DNA from: Eulemur rufifrons
Taxonomy: Eukaryota > Chordata > Mammalia > Primates > Lemuridae
Length of the DNA stretch: 64,000 bases
Assembly (NCBI RefSeq): GCF_041146395.1
Contig: NC_090997.1
Location: forward strand, 36,993,501 to 37,057,500
Reading direction: 5' to 3'
This document shows, in pieces, positions 11,998 to 21,784 of this stretch (within the stretch, counting starts at the first letter, position 1; the number at the start of each line of letters is the position of its first letter). Both the position numbers and the translations under genes were made by a program. The notes below the pieces were generated by a model. It ran no database searches and was not told the origin of the DNA. It was given only the letters and a program-made list of their open reading frames with translations.

Positions 11998-12420
11998 TAT
12001 TTATTTAACAAATACTTACTGAATGCGTATTCTGTGCCATCACTACTCTGGATGTGGGGAATATAACAGCAAACAAGGCAAAGTCTTGCCCTAATGGAGC
12101 TAACATTTTATAGGAGTTAGAAAGATAATAAACAAATTATTGAATTAATGTGCCGTATGTTTCCAGATAGAGATAAATCATACACAGACAAATAAACTAG
12201 GGTAAGGGAATTAAAAGTAATAACGGTCAGGGCAGCTCTTTTAGGAAGTGCTGTCCCAGGATAAGATCATGTGACAGAGACTTAATGAAATGAGAGAGCC
12301 AGCCATGGGAGGATGTAAGGGAAGAACGTTCCAGGAAGAGGAACAGCAAATAAAAGGGTCCAAAGGGGCAGTAAGCCTGAAAGTAAAAAAAAAAAAAAAA
12401 AAATGGGAAAAAGGCAAGTC
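11998..12420 (+). mobile_element. L2-like LINE fragment
   Basis: Shows the ordered blocks 'tgaatgcgtattctgtgcc', 'atataacagcaaacaaggc', 'taatggagctaacatttt', 'aggaagtgctgtcccagg', 'gagagccagccatg', 'gaagaacgttccagg', 'gaacagcaaataaaagg'. These match a very common old LINE2-associated sequence in order. A poly(A) run at 12388-12404 is internal and not a gene feature. Confidence 0.55.
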
Positions 12421-12582
12421 CATTGGGAGATAAATGAATTGGGGAAGGGGTACTGAAAGTCAAGTTCAGAAGACAGCCCCAGTATAAAAGAATATATGAC
12501 CTATTATTCTCTGAAAAAGCCCCATACACTTCTCATTATCATTCCTTTGTTTGGCCTTATGCATCACCATTGATGTTTGGTT

Positions 12583-12831
12583 TTTTTTTTTTTTTAGTTT
12601 TTTTTTTAATTTCAGCATATTACGGGGGTACAAATGTTTAGATTATGTATATTACCTTTACCCCACTCAAGTCAGAGCTTCAAGTGTGTCCATCCCCCAG
12701 ATGGTGCTCAGCGCACTGTTAGGTGCCCATCAATACATGAGTGGATTAATAAAATGTGGTATATGTATACCATGGAGTTCTACTCAGCCACAAAAAACAA
12801 TGGTGATATAGCACCTCTTGTATTATCCTGT
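12583..12831 (-). mobile_element. Lemur-type L1 with 5' inversion (twin priming)
   Basis: 12583-12722 is the L1 3' end on the minus strand (T run, then 'cagcatattacgggggtac'). From 12723 the sequence switches to L1 sense on the plus strand ('tgcccatcaatacatgagtg' to 'cttgtattatcctg'). The opposed halves meet near 12722, the arrangement expected of twin-primed reverse transcription. Flanks 'gatgtttgg' and 'ttatgttttga' might be a decayed target-site duplication. Confidence 0.9.
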
Positions 12832-13315
12832 TGTTATGTTTTGATAGTCATATTTTACTCCTATTCCATTCCAGGTATTGTGGTTGTAGTAGATTAAAAC
12901 CTAGAAAGTACGTTATTTTATCACGATGGACACAAGTTGTTAAATTTATTACCACTAACTTTTCACTTTCTAGAGAAGCTTCTTTGCTTAGCCATGAAGT
13001 GCCAGATGGCAATGATACACCAATTATAATTCAATAACAAGTGTATCTATAGAATGGAACTCAATATAAATTCATCAAGAAGCCCTGGATAATATCATAG
13101 AGGAACTTTCACAATTCTCTGTGCTTTAAACTTCCAAATTTATTATAAGCAGAAATTTCTCTTGGGGTTCAGTATAAATTAGGCTTTATCCATGCCCTCA
13201 AACTTTTTGCTGTCTATTACAAGGAATATGTTAAGCACATATGACAATTGTTCTAGAAAGCTGACTGTACTCTCAATATTTTTGCTTCTAGTTGCTGATT
13301 TATTTTTCCAGTAGT

Positions 13316-14250
13316 CTAAAACTTTTTAGTTGCTGACATCCTCTTGGCTAAATCAGGCATTGCATAGGCAAACACAGGCTCAGATTCAAAATCCAGTGTA
13401 CTTTTGACGGCTCTGGGCACAAATGTACTCAAACCATAAGTTCCATCCTCCTCAGCTGGGGATTCTGCCTTCATTTCTCTGTCTAGTACTACTGTTTCCA
13501 CTGAGTGTTGGTGAACAGCTTTTTAACACTCAAATTGTCTATAGCAAATCTTTTCCCCAGGGATTATGGTTCTTTATGGACTCCAAAGTGCTGGCCAGAT
13601 ATCTGCTCATAAAGGAATGACCTGGAAACATTAAACTACTCTTGTAACATAGACTATATCCATTCATTGCACTTCTGTCTTGTTCCAACCACAGTTGTAA
13701 CCCTTTGGGGGATTTGTTGCTGATGAGTATACACCCACATTGACTGTCACCTACTTTATCACCATGTGTTGTAATGTAGCTCCCATCCCCTAGGACTAGC
13801 TGTGCTGTTGGTTTTCCTTTACGAAGAATCCTGGGCTTCCTTGTTCTTCCTTCTTCCTTTGTAGCTGTTGTTAGTGCTGAGGACACAGGATACCTTAATC
13901 AAAGTCTGTCCACACCTTGGCAATGAGTACCATAAAAGAAGTACACTTAACATGCATTAAGATCATTAATGAAATTTGGTGCTGTGTCTCTCTGAGTTCT
14001 AGAACACTGATGGCATGACAAGTAGAATCATGCCCACTCTCCCCTGACTCAGGAAAAGGGAAGACTTGGGTAAGGGGGAGGAGGGTGAAAATCTGGTGGT
14101 GGTGGGAGTCCATGGAAACTGGCCCCTTTTATTCCCAAGTGAGAAATTCTTCTTCCTGAGTATGCTGTGAAGCCTCACACGTTTACTGCTCTTTGTTACA
14201 CAGGGATCTGCAGGGATCAGGCACAGAGATTGGTGCCTCCTAGCATTCAT
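13316..14250 (-). pseudogene. Possible decayed coding remnant, gene not recognised
   Basis: Several minus-strand frames line up in series: 14250-13999 (83 codons), 13886-13539 (115 codons) and 13501-13316 (61 codons, ending in ...ATKKF before a TAG). Between them are stops and frame changes. The translated text is compositionally ordinary, not AT-driven (for example KSTLDFESEP near the end, RKPRILRKGKP in the middle), and no repeat family is visible here. A processed pseudogene with two or three frameshifts would look like this, but no poly(A) tail or flanking duplication was found. I cannot name a parent gene, and chance frames remain possible. Confidence 0.25.
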
Positions 14251-14948
14251 TCACCATCTGTTTATTTCCTTCCATAAGCTATGCCAGGAAAGAAGCCATG
14301 AAAATAGCTTATGTCAATTGTTTATACTAGCTTACTTAATTATACATGATTTGAATTGGATATAAATATAACAGCAGTAAGCATAATTTAATTCTAACAT
14401 CTAATTGCTTGCAGCAATATTGTGCTTTTACCAAACTATCCCAACATGTACATGTATCATTCTATTTTCAGCTGATCTCAATGTCATCAGTTAGATGCTC
14501 ATGGTTTGCAGTGTTGCTTGGGGCTGTTCTTCCCTCCTCTCACTCCCGCTGTACCTGTTCTTGCATTTCCACTTTGTTATCATACTATTCGGGGAATTCA
14601 ATGTCATGATTCCCACTGTCTCCCCCCATTCTCATAAGAGTTCTTTTCCCCACCCTTTCTGACCCATTGGTTTTCCAAACATATTTTTTTTACTTAACTC
14701 TTTGATGATTCCCTGGAGAAGCCCTTGTTCTTTTTTTTTTGTCATTGTCATCTCCTTACAATCCTATCTCCACCAGCAAAGCTCACGGTATTCTCCAACA
14801 TAAGGCACTGATGGAGAATGTAGCATTGGAATTAGGACTTCAAAATTAGATAAGATTTCTATAAGCGGAGTTCAAAGTGGAGACATTCTAGATGGAAGAA
14901 GTAGCAGAAGTATGGTGTTTGCTAGCAAAGCAGGTTTTCACTAAGCAG

Positions 14949-15363
14949 CACATTTTTTATTGTGACAAAAAACACATAAACTATGATCTACCTTCTTAAC
15001 AAATTTGTAAGTGTGCAGTACAGTATTTAGTATAAGCCCAATGCTGAACTTTTCATCTTGTATGACTGAAACTTTATACTTATTGAACAGAAACTCCCCA
15101 TTTCTATCTTCCCTAGTACCCAGAAACCACCATTCAACTTTCTGTTTCTATGAGTTTTACTACTTTAGATACTTCATATAAATGGAAGCATGCAGAATTT
15201 GCCCTTCTGTGACTGGCTTATTTCACTTAACATAATGTCCTTATGATTCATGCATATAGCATATACTAGGATTCCTTCTTTTTCATGGCTGAATAATATT
15301 ACATTGTCTGTATACAACACATTTTCTTTATCCATTCACCCATCAATGGACATTTAAGTTGTT
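14949..15363 (-). mobile_element. Old L1 (L1M-type) 3' end
   Basis: Minus-strand L1 3' UTR and ORF2 end: 'tttttattgtgacaaaaaac', 'aagtgtgcagtacagtattt', 'aactccccatttctatctt', 'gtgactggcttatttcac', 'gctgaataatattacattgt', 'cacccatcaatggacattt'. Diverged, non-coding. Confidence 0.85.
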
Positions 15364-15591
15364 TAGGACAAAGGCTATTCTACATAAATCCTACTCAGAA
15401 TTATAGCATACAAAATTGTCATTTTTACAGGTCAAACCAGTCAAATATCCAGTAATTCAATATGATTCCCTATATTTAAAGCAACTCAAAGAATGATTAA
15501 TACAAACTCAAAAGTAATTAAAGTGCAAACCATTTTTCCCTAGAAAACGTGATATTTCTTCCTCATTAGTTAACAGTCTTTTAACCAGCCA

Positions 15592-15720
15592 GGGCAGTGG
15601 TTCCCAAGCTTTATTGACTTTACACTTATTGACTTGAGATTCATCAAGGAAGATTTATAAATCTTAATATCAATGTCAAGGTTGCCCCCTAGAAGAAGTA
15701 GATCATAATGCCTGGGGATG
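15592..15720 (+). mobile_element. Possible MER5-like MITE
   Basis: Begins 'cagtggttcccaagcttta', the typical terminal word of MER5-like elements, then diverges. No clear opposite end. Confidence 0.35.
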
Positions 15721-15760
15721 CTTATTTTTTAATATTTTAAGCTAATTAGAAAATGCATCA

Positions 15761-16054
15761 ATGGGACAAGGAACTTTCTTTTTTTCAAGGCATTCTTTAT
15801 ATTCTATTAACAGATACAGGATAAACAATGATTTCATATCATCAAAGAGAGTTGCCACAGAAGAATTATTCTTTCCTTTATTTCACTGTTCTAGAAAGTG
15901 TGTAGCTAGACATTTGGTCACTTCTTGTCAGAGAGGATATGGTCAGAAGACATGTTCCCATTTAGTTCTGGGCCGTCTTTTCCTGCCATTGTTGACTTTC
16001 ACTTTCTTTCTGGGAAACCAGAGCAACTGTAACAACAAAGATAAAATATTTTGA
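15761..16054 (+). other. 97-codon open frame, not supported as a gene
   Basis: Hydrophobic, F/S/R-rich text with no domain I recognise. No splice or promoter context, and its end runs into a MIR. Probably chance. Confidence 0.15.
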
Positions 16055-16252
16055 GCCCATGTTATATAATACACGTAAATTAACCATTTTAATTTTCACA
16101 AATGCTATGATATAGATACAAGTATTGTTCTCATTTTACAGATGAGAAAACTGTGGCATAAAGAAGTAAAGGGTAGTTAAGGTGGTGGAACAACAATGAA
16201 TACATGGCAATCTGGCCTTAGAGCATGAGCTGGTAACCACTATGCCTGCCCT
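16045..16252 (+). mobile_element. MIR SINE
   Basis: Sense MIR with 'attttaattttcacaaatgc', 'ctcattttacagatgagaaa', 'actgtggcataaagaagtaa', and 'ggtaaccactatgcctgcc'. Confidence 0.8.
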
Positions 16253-16254
16253 TT

Positions 16255-17295
16255 AATTGAAACAAAGTTTCTCCCCCTCCCCCTCTTCTTCCTTCTCCTT
16301 CTCTTTTGTCTTGGCCTAGCCAAGGGAATAGGCTATTTAGCACAACATAAGCCATCCAACTCACATTACCTCATGAACTTTCAAAGTCCAATCTTCTAAT
16401 TACCCCTCACTTATATCACAGCATGTCTTTATTAAACAAACAAGCTCTCCTAATCCAACAGATTAAAGTATTCATATTCATCTTTTGTTCTTTTATTATA
16501 CTTTTGCATTATTCCACTATTGTTTTAAGGAGCAATTCAACCTAGCATTTAAGGAATCTGGAGGCATGTTGTGACTTACTTCATTTGACCATTTGTTAAC
16601 AAAACTTGTTCAAATCACAAGCCACAGGGCTCCTACAATTATGATTTCTCCATGGTAAATTGGTCCCTGCTATACAGCTTATTCTTTATCTTCTCATTTG
16701 TGTTTTGAAAGTCTGGAATCTTTTCCATTTTCTTATAAATACACAAGCTTCCCAAACTTTATTCTGTATGTCAACCAAGAAAGGGTAAAAGACCAGACTG
16801 CAAAGCAGTAAAAGAAAGCATTTATTAGGGTCTTTGGATTTGCAATTCAGGAGACATAGATGCGGCTAAAGGCCAAATTGTTTTCTGAAGAGGGGGAGGA
16901 AAGGAGGGACTTTTTAAAAGGGTACTGAGGCTGATTACACAAGTTGTTTTGAAAGAATTATCCTTGGAGGTGGCTGGTTTAGTACATTAATCCATAGTTC
17001 ATTGGCTGTCACTGTTTAGGAGTTGCAGCACTGGTGAAATTCAGCTGTCTTCTAGGATGTTGTGGTCTTTACAGTTTGTCCCAGTTGAAAGGCTCAAGGC
17101 AATTTTCTGTTTTGTTTTGTTTTCATATTTTGCAAGGTTGCAGGTCATGCAAATAGTTCTTATTAGAATGGCTTCCTGACTCTATTTTAGAGCTCTAAAC
17201 CAGAGTAATACTATTTTGTACATGACACTTCACACACAGAAGACTATTTTGGCAAGATTGTTATGAGAGTTCCATGAAAAAGAAGACTTCATGGT
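16255..17295. other. Unassigned sequence; 16760-17240 may be a degraded LTR
   Basis: No gene seen. The block around 16800-17200 (mix of 'gcatttattagggtctttgg', a G-rich run, and 'aggttgcaggtcatgcaaat') has the feel of an antisense LTR, but no family or second copy could be identified. Confidence 0.3.
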
Positions 17296-17299
17296 GGTG

Positions 17300-17775
17300 C
17301 TTGACTGAATAATGGCCTCCCAAAGATTATCATATCTCAATCTCCCAGAATCTGTGCATATGTTAGTTTTCATGGCTAAAGGGAATTTGCACATGTGATT
17401 AAAAGATGAGTAGGATTATTCTGGATCATTCAATTGGGTCCACTGTATCACTAGTGTCCTCACAAGAGACAGACAAGACAGTTGGGGTCAGAGATGTGAC
17501 AAAGGAAGCAGAGGGACAGGGAGAGAGACTGGAAGATGTACACTTCTGGCTTGAAGACGGAGAGTGAAGCCAAAAGCCAAGGAATGTAGGTGGCCTGTAG
17601 AAGATAAAAAAAAAAAAAAAAAGCAAGGAATGGATTCTTTCCTAGAGTTTCCAGAAGGAGCATAGCTCTGCTGACCCAGTTTAGACTCCAGAACCATAAG
17701 AGAAAAAAATGTGTGTTGTTCTAAGACATTAAGTTTGAGGTAATTTGTTATAGCAGCAATTGGAAGCTAGTACAG
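17300..17775 (+). mobile_element. MLT1-type MaLR LTR
   Basis: Sense LTR: 'gaataatggcctcccaaag', 'ctcccagaatctgtgcatat', 'ggctaaagggaatttgcac', 'attattctggatcattcaat', 'ccagaaccataagag', 'aagtttgaggtaatttgtta', ending 'agctagtacag'. An A17 run at about 17607-17623 replaces internal sequence. The phase-shifted small frames on the minus strand are artefacts of that run. Confidence 0.8.
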
Positions 17776-17779
17776 TGGC

Positions 17780-18800
17780 AAAATAAGTTAGGGAAATGCC
17801 ACATACTTTATTCTCTTTTAGGAAATTCACAATATATATTAGCACAATAATGTCAATGATTAATACTGAAACATTTAATAGAATTGCAATAATTTTCTCC
17901 AGGAAAGCAACTTTCACGAACAAAGAGCTTTTGTTGTGAATGACCTTAATTACTTGGCTAATTTTTTTTGTTCATAACCTGCCCCATACCCAGTAGGTCC
18001 AAAGTCTTGTGGAGCAGTTCTACCTGAGGGGACTGCATTGTGGTCAGTGTCTTGAGCACTGTACTAGAAGGATCCAGACTCATTACATGACTCACTCATG
18101 ATAAATTTTAGTTCCTGTATCTTCTTTGTGTTTTCTGCTCATATAAAATAGTAGTCTCACAGCTAATGGTCTTAGGCTTGTAACAATATTTATTTTGGTT
18201 GGCTGATGCTTTACAGATTAATGATATTTGCTAACAAGCTTGAGCATTATTTCCTTTTGTGATAGCAGCTGTTTAAAATAGAAGTACATTTTTTTGAAAA
18301 TATTCCTTATTATATATTGTGCTCTGAGAAATATCTTATGATAAACTCCTTTAATTTATGTTTTAAGATGAAACACATTCTGATAAATTAATTATTAGAA
18401 AGGTTGAGAGTTTTCCTAACACCTTTTAAGAGCATTACCAATGTAGTTTCAAAGAACTTGATTATTTTTTGCATTGGTTTGGCACATATTAATTGGAGAG
18501 GAAACCAATATAAAGGTCAAGTGCTTTTTAAAACATTTGTTCTTTGAACACATTTCTGGGTAGATATATAGTTTTGGATAGTAAAATGACCTTTCCTGAG
18601 TCATTAAAATGCAGTTTTCCTAGTTTGTTGTGCCTATCCTTCAGGTAACATGCCAGAACTAAATCTGTTTCTCTGGCATTCCAAATTTATTTGTCTCACT
18701 TTGGAGCAACTCATTATAGATGTGATATATCACAGAAATAAAGGGGAATTAAATAATCCAGAATAAGTAAATGCTTATCCTATTTATTAAAAAGTAATAA
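17780..18800. other. Unassigned AT-rich sequence, no gene seen
   Basis: No named repeat and no convincing frame. Confidence 0.4.
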
Positions 18801-18804
18801 ATTT

Positions 18805-18890
18805 CTATTTTAAGCCAGGTATGCAACTAGATGAGTCCTAGAAAGATAAATTTTATCCCTGCTTTGAAGGTGCTTACAATACTATTTTTA
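18805..18890 (+). mobile_element. Short L2-like fragment
   Basis: 'aagccaggtatgcaactaga', 'tttatccctgctttgaagg' and 'tgcttacaatac' follow the usual L2 3' region order. Confidence 0.4.
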
Positions 18891-19154
18891 AAATCTCCAG
18901 TTTTTTCAGTCTCCTCGACTTACATATAAAGTTCAGGATTTGTGTTAACTAAAAGTATGGATTTTCTGACTGCAAGGGATTTAAAAATGGTGGCTGAGGT
19001 GCACCATGGAGTTTTTAGTCTCAGAGGGCTTTGGATGCCCAAGATGATTCTCTTGATCCAGATGAAGGTTCTAATGCTTTAGTGATATTACCTGTGCATT
19101 TTGGAATGAATCAAAAGATCTTCTCATATGAAAAATATAGATAGTAACTAGGAT

Positions 19155-19297
19155 AGTAACCAGCAACATCCACCTCACCTGGACCTTGTTAGAAATGCAA
19201 ATTATCTGGCCTCACCCAAGACTTGATGAATTAGAATCACTGTACTTTAATGAGCCCTCCAGGTGATTCTGATGCAAGGTGGAGTATGAGAGGCATA
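19155..19297 (-). mobile_element. MER5A-type hAT-Charlie MITE
   Basis: Good match in antisense to MER5A: 'ccttgttagaaatgcaaatt', 'atctggcctcaccca', 'gagccctccaggtgattctg', 'atgcaaggtggagtatgag'. Non-autonomous DNA transposon relic. Confidence 0.75.
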
Positions 19298-19378
19298 GCT
19301 CTACAGATTGTTAAATGTACCTGTCTCTGCTCTGAGCCCAAAGGTGCCTCTGTTCATGATTCTTAACTCAGAAATCTC

Positions 19379-19717
19379 TCTCTCTTTTTTTTTTTTTTTT
19401 TTTTTTGAGACAGAGTCCCACTCTGTTGCCTGGGCTAGAGTGCTGTGGCATCAGCCTAGCTCACAGCAACCTCAAACTCCTGGGCTCAAGCGATCCTCCT
19501 GCCTCAGCCTCCCAAGTAGCAGGGACTACATGCATGCGCCACCATGCCTGGCTAATTTTTTCTATTTTTAGTTGTCTGGCTAATTTCTTTCTATTTTTAG
19601 TAGAGACAGGGTCTTGCTCTTGCTCAGGCTGGTCTGGAACTCCTGAGCTCAAACGATCCTCCCGCCTTGGCCTCCCAGAGTGCTAGGATGACAGGCATGA
19701 GCCACTGCACCCAGCCA
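19379..19717 (-). mobile_element. Strepsirrhine-type Alu SINE, antisense
   Basis: T-rich start, then 'gagacagagtcccactctgt' to 'gccactgcacccagcc'. The linker is present but altered, with a duplicated 'gtctggctaatt'-type word near 19570-19590. Flanking duplication agaaatctc at 19370-19378 and 19718-19726. Open frames across it on both strands are Alu artefacts. Confidence 0.95.
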
Positions 19718-20004
19718 AGAAATCTCCATCAAGGTCTTAGTCTTCAAATATTGAGACATTTTTACCTGCCAGAAGTCAACATTTTCATTTCTGGTGCTCA
19801 AGATATTTACTAGCTGTTTTTAGTGTTTAAATTGAGAAAAAGTCCTTATTTAATTCTTGGTAGATTCTATTGTGTCTTAACATTTTGGCTACATGTTTAC
19901 ATTTTGTTGTTTTGCTAAAATATTAAAGCATGATTTTAGAGAATATTTTAAAAATGTTATTGCAAATGTAAGTAAAACGTTATTTATTGTACTATTCTGC
20001 CACC

Positions 20005-20158
20005 ATTTTACACATAGTCCCTTATTTAATCATTATTCTTCCATTTTACATGTGGCTCAGAGAAATTTCCTAGTCAGTAAGTAATATAGGCAAAACTCAA
20101 AGATGGAATTGTTTAATTCCAAGATATGAGGTTTTACCATTTTATCATGCTGCCGCAC
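20005..20158 (+). mobile_element. MIR SINE, partial
   Basis: 'cacatagtcccttatttaat', 'cttccattttacatgtggc', 'tcagagaaatttcctagtc' and 'atcatgctgcc' follow MIR order. Highly diverged. Confidence 0.5.
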
Positions 20159-20284
20159 AAACAGAAGCACTTATGGAGCTTCTCCCAGTATCCCAACCCT
20201 ATCTTAAATTTTTATCTTATATTTTGAACCTAAAGTTTCAAGAGTCTATTTTATAAATAAAAGATCAGCATCTATCCAAAGGAA

Positions 20285-20672
20285 AAAAAGACATTCTATA
20301 AAAAAGACATCTGTACTGGAATGTTTATAGCAGCACAACTCACAATTGCAAAGATGTGGAAAAACCAAGTGTCCCTCAATACATGAGTGTATTAACAAAA
20401 TGTGGTATATGTGTACCATGGAATTCTACCCAGCCACAAAAAACAATGGTGAACTTGCACCTCTTGTATTATCCTGGATGGAGCTGGAGCCCATTTCTGG
20501 GGTATGGACATGCTTGAAGCTCTGATTCGGGTGGGGCAAAGGCAATATATGTAACCTAAACATTTGTACCCCCAAAATATACTGAAATTAAAAAAAAGAA
20601 TGGAAAAGCAAGCACCATGTGTACTCGCCATCAAATTGGTACTAACTGATCAGCACTTACATACACATGTGC
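20285..20672 (+). mobile_element. Scrambled lemur-type L1 3' end
   Basis: Sense L1 from 'gacatctgtactggaatgtt' through 'ctggatggagctggagccca' (about 20493), then a jump straight to 'ggtatggacatgcttgaagc', the UTR end 'gtaacctaaacatttgtacc' and an A-rich tail (to about 20597). After the tail comes 'gaatggaaaagcaagcacca' to 'cagcacttacatacacatg' (20598-20670), which normally belongs inside the jumped interval. Order is therefore A-C-B relative to other copies in this window. Confidence 0.88.
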
Positions 20673-20679
20673 CCTTCGA

Positions 20680-21780
20680 CCTGGATTTCAATGCAAAGAC
20701 CCACAATCACTTCACTCTTCCTTCCCTGGGTATACGAATTCTCTTTCCACTTGATGCACTGGCGCAGCACTGCCTGTGGATGAGGGAGGGTTGGTGTAGG
20801 CAATGCAAGATTATTGCTTCTATTCTCTTCCATGCTCTTTCCTTGATATAATGTTAATATCGGGTACTGTGAGTTGCTCACCTGATTTTTGGTTCTTCTG
20901 AAGGTGGTTGCTTGCATGGATAGTTGTTGAGTTTGGTGTCCATGCAGTGGAATGATTGCTGGACTTTCTATTTGGCCATGTTGTTCCACCCTCTCTAAGA
21001 CATATTTGATCAAAGAAATTAAATGTCAGTGGGAATTTGAAGTAACTATTTTATTCATTTACTGATGGTTAGAAATATTCTAATGAGATTTTATAATTAT
21101 TCTATAAAGTTTACAGAATAATTTAAACACCAGGTTGTTTTTATTTTTTTCATTTAACAGTGACTTGTCTTCCCTTAACAAAAAAATAGATTGTCACTAA
21201 ATTTTTCTGAGAGATATGCATATATTTGAAAAATAAAGTTTAAATATTCTAAAATTTTTGAAAATAAAGTTTAAACATCCTAAAATTTTAGCTAATCATG
21301 ATCTGCTATGAATTTATTTCCCCTGAAATTCAAATCCTGAATATTTTCTAGAGTAATAATTTCCAGTAACATTGAATATCTGTTTCCAGGTAATCATATA
21401 CTTTTATTGTTAGTGTTAATATTTTAAAATTATCATCTTTATTTGTGCTCTATAATTTTAATGAGTTTTTTTCCTAACCATAACTTCAGCTCCTTAGCCA
21501 TGACTTCAACTTCCTTATTCATGAAAATGCATTTTCTCCTGCTATGAATTTTACTTTCAATAGAAGATACCTTGGTCCTTGTTGACTGGCTTGGAAGTGA
21601 GCTACTACTATTCAATTCTGAGTTAAGAAATTATATCCATCCCTGTGGCCAGATATGATTGGTTCAGGGTTGTGCACCTGACTTGAGTTGGGTCTATGTG
21701 GACTCTCCTTAGTACTTTCTTTAAATTTAATTTAAGAATAGCAAAGATTAATCTTAATCATTTTCTGGTGAAAAGATAAA
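20680..21780. other. Unassigned sequence, no gene seen
   Basis: 20690-21003 is richer in G+C than its surroundings and carries overlapping frames on both strands (95 codons plus, 118 codons minus) without recognisable motifs. It could be an old LTR or L1 5' region. 21004-21780 is AT-rich and unassigned. Confidence 0.35.
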
Positions 21781-21784
21781 CAAA

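Noticed and set aside
17426..17697. Three overlapping minus-strand frames with a phenylalanine run
   Set aside because: Slippage through the A17 run inside an MLT1-type LTR.
19308..19686. Overlapping plus- and minus-strand frames of 63-93 codons
   Set aside because: These are the usual Alu-derived frames.
20657..21013. 118-codon minus-strand frame overlapped by a 95-codon plus-strand frame
   Set aside because: Overlap on both strands and absence of any recognisable domain point to chance or an old repeat.
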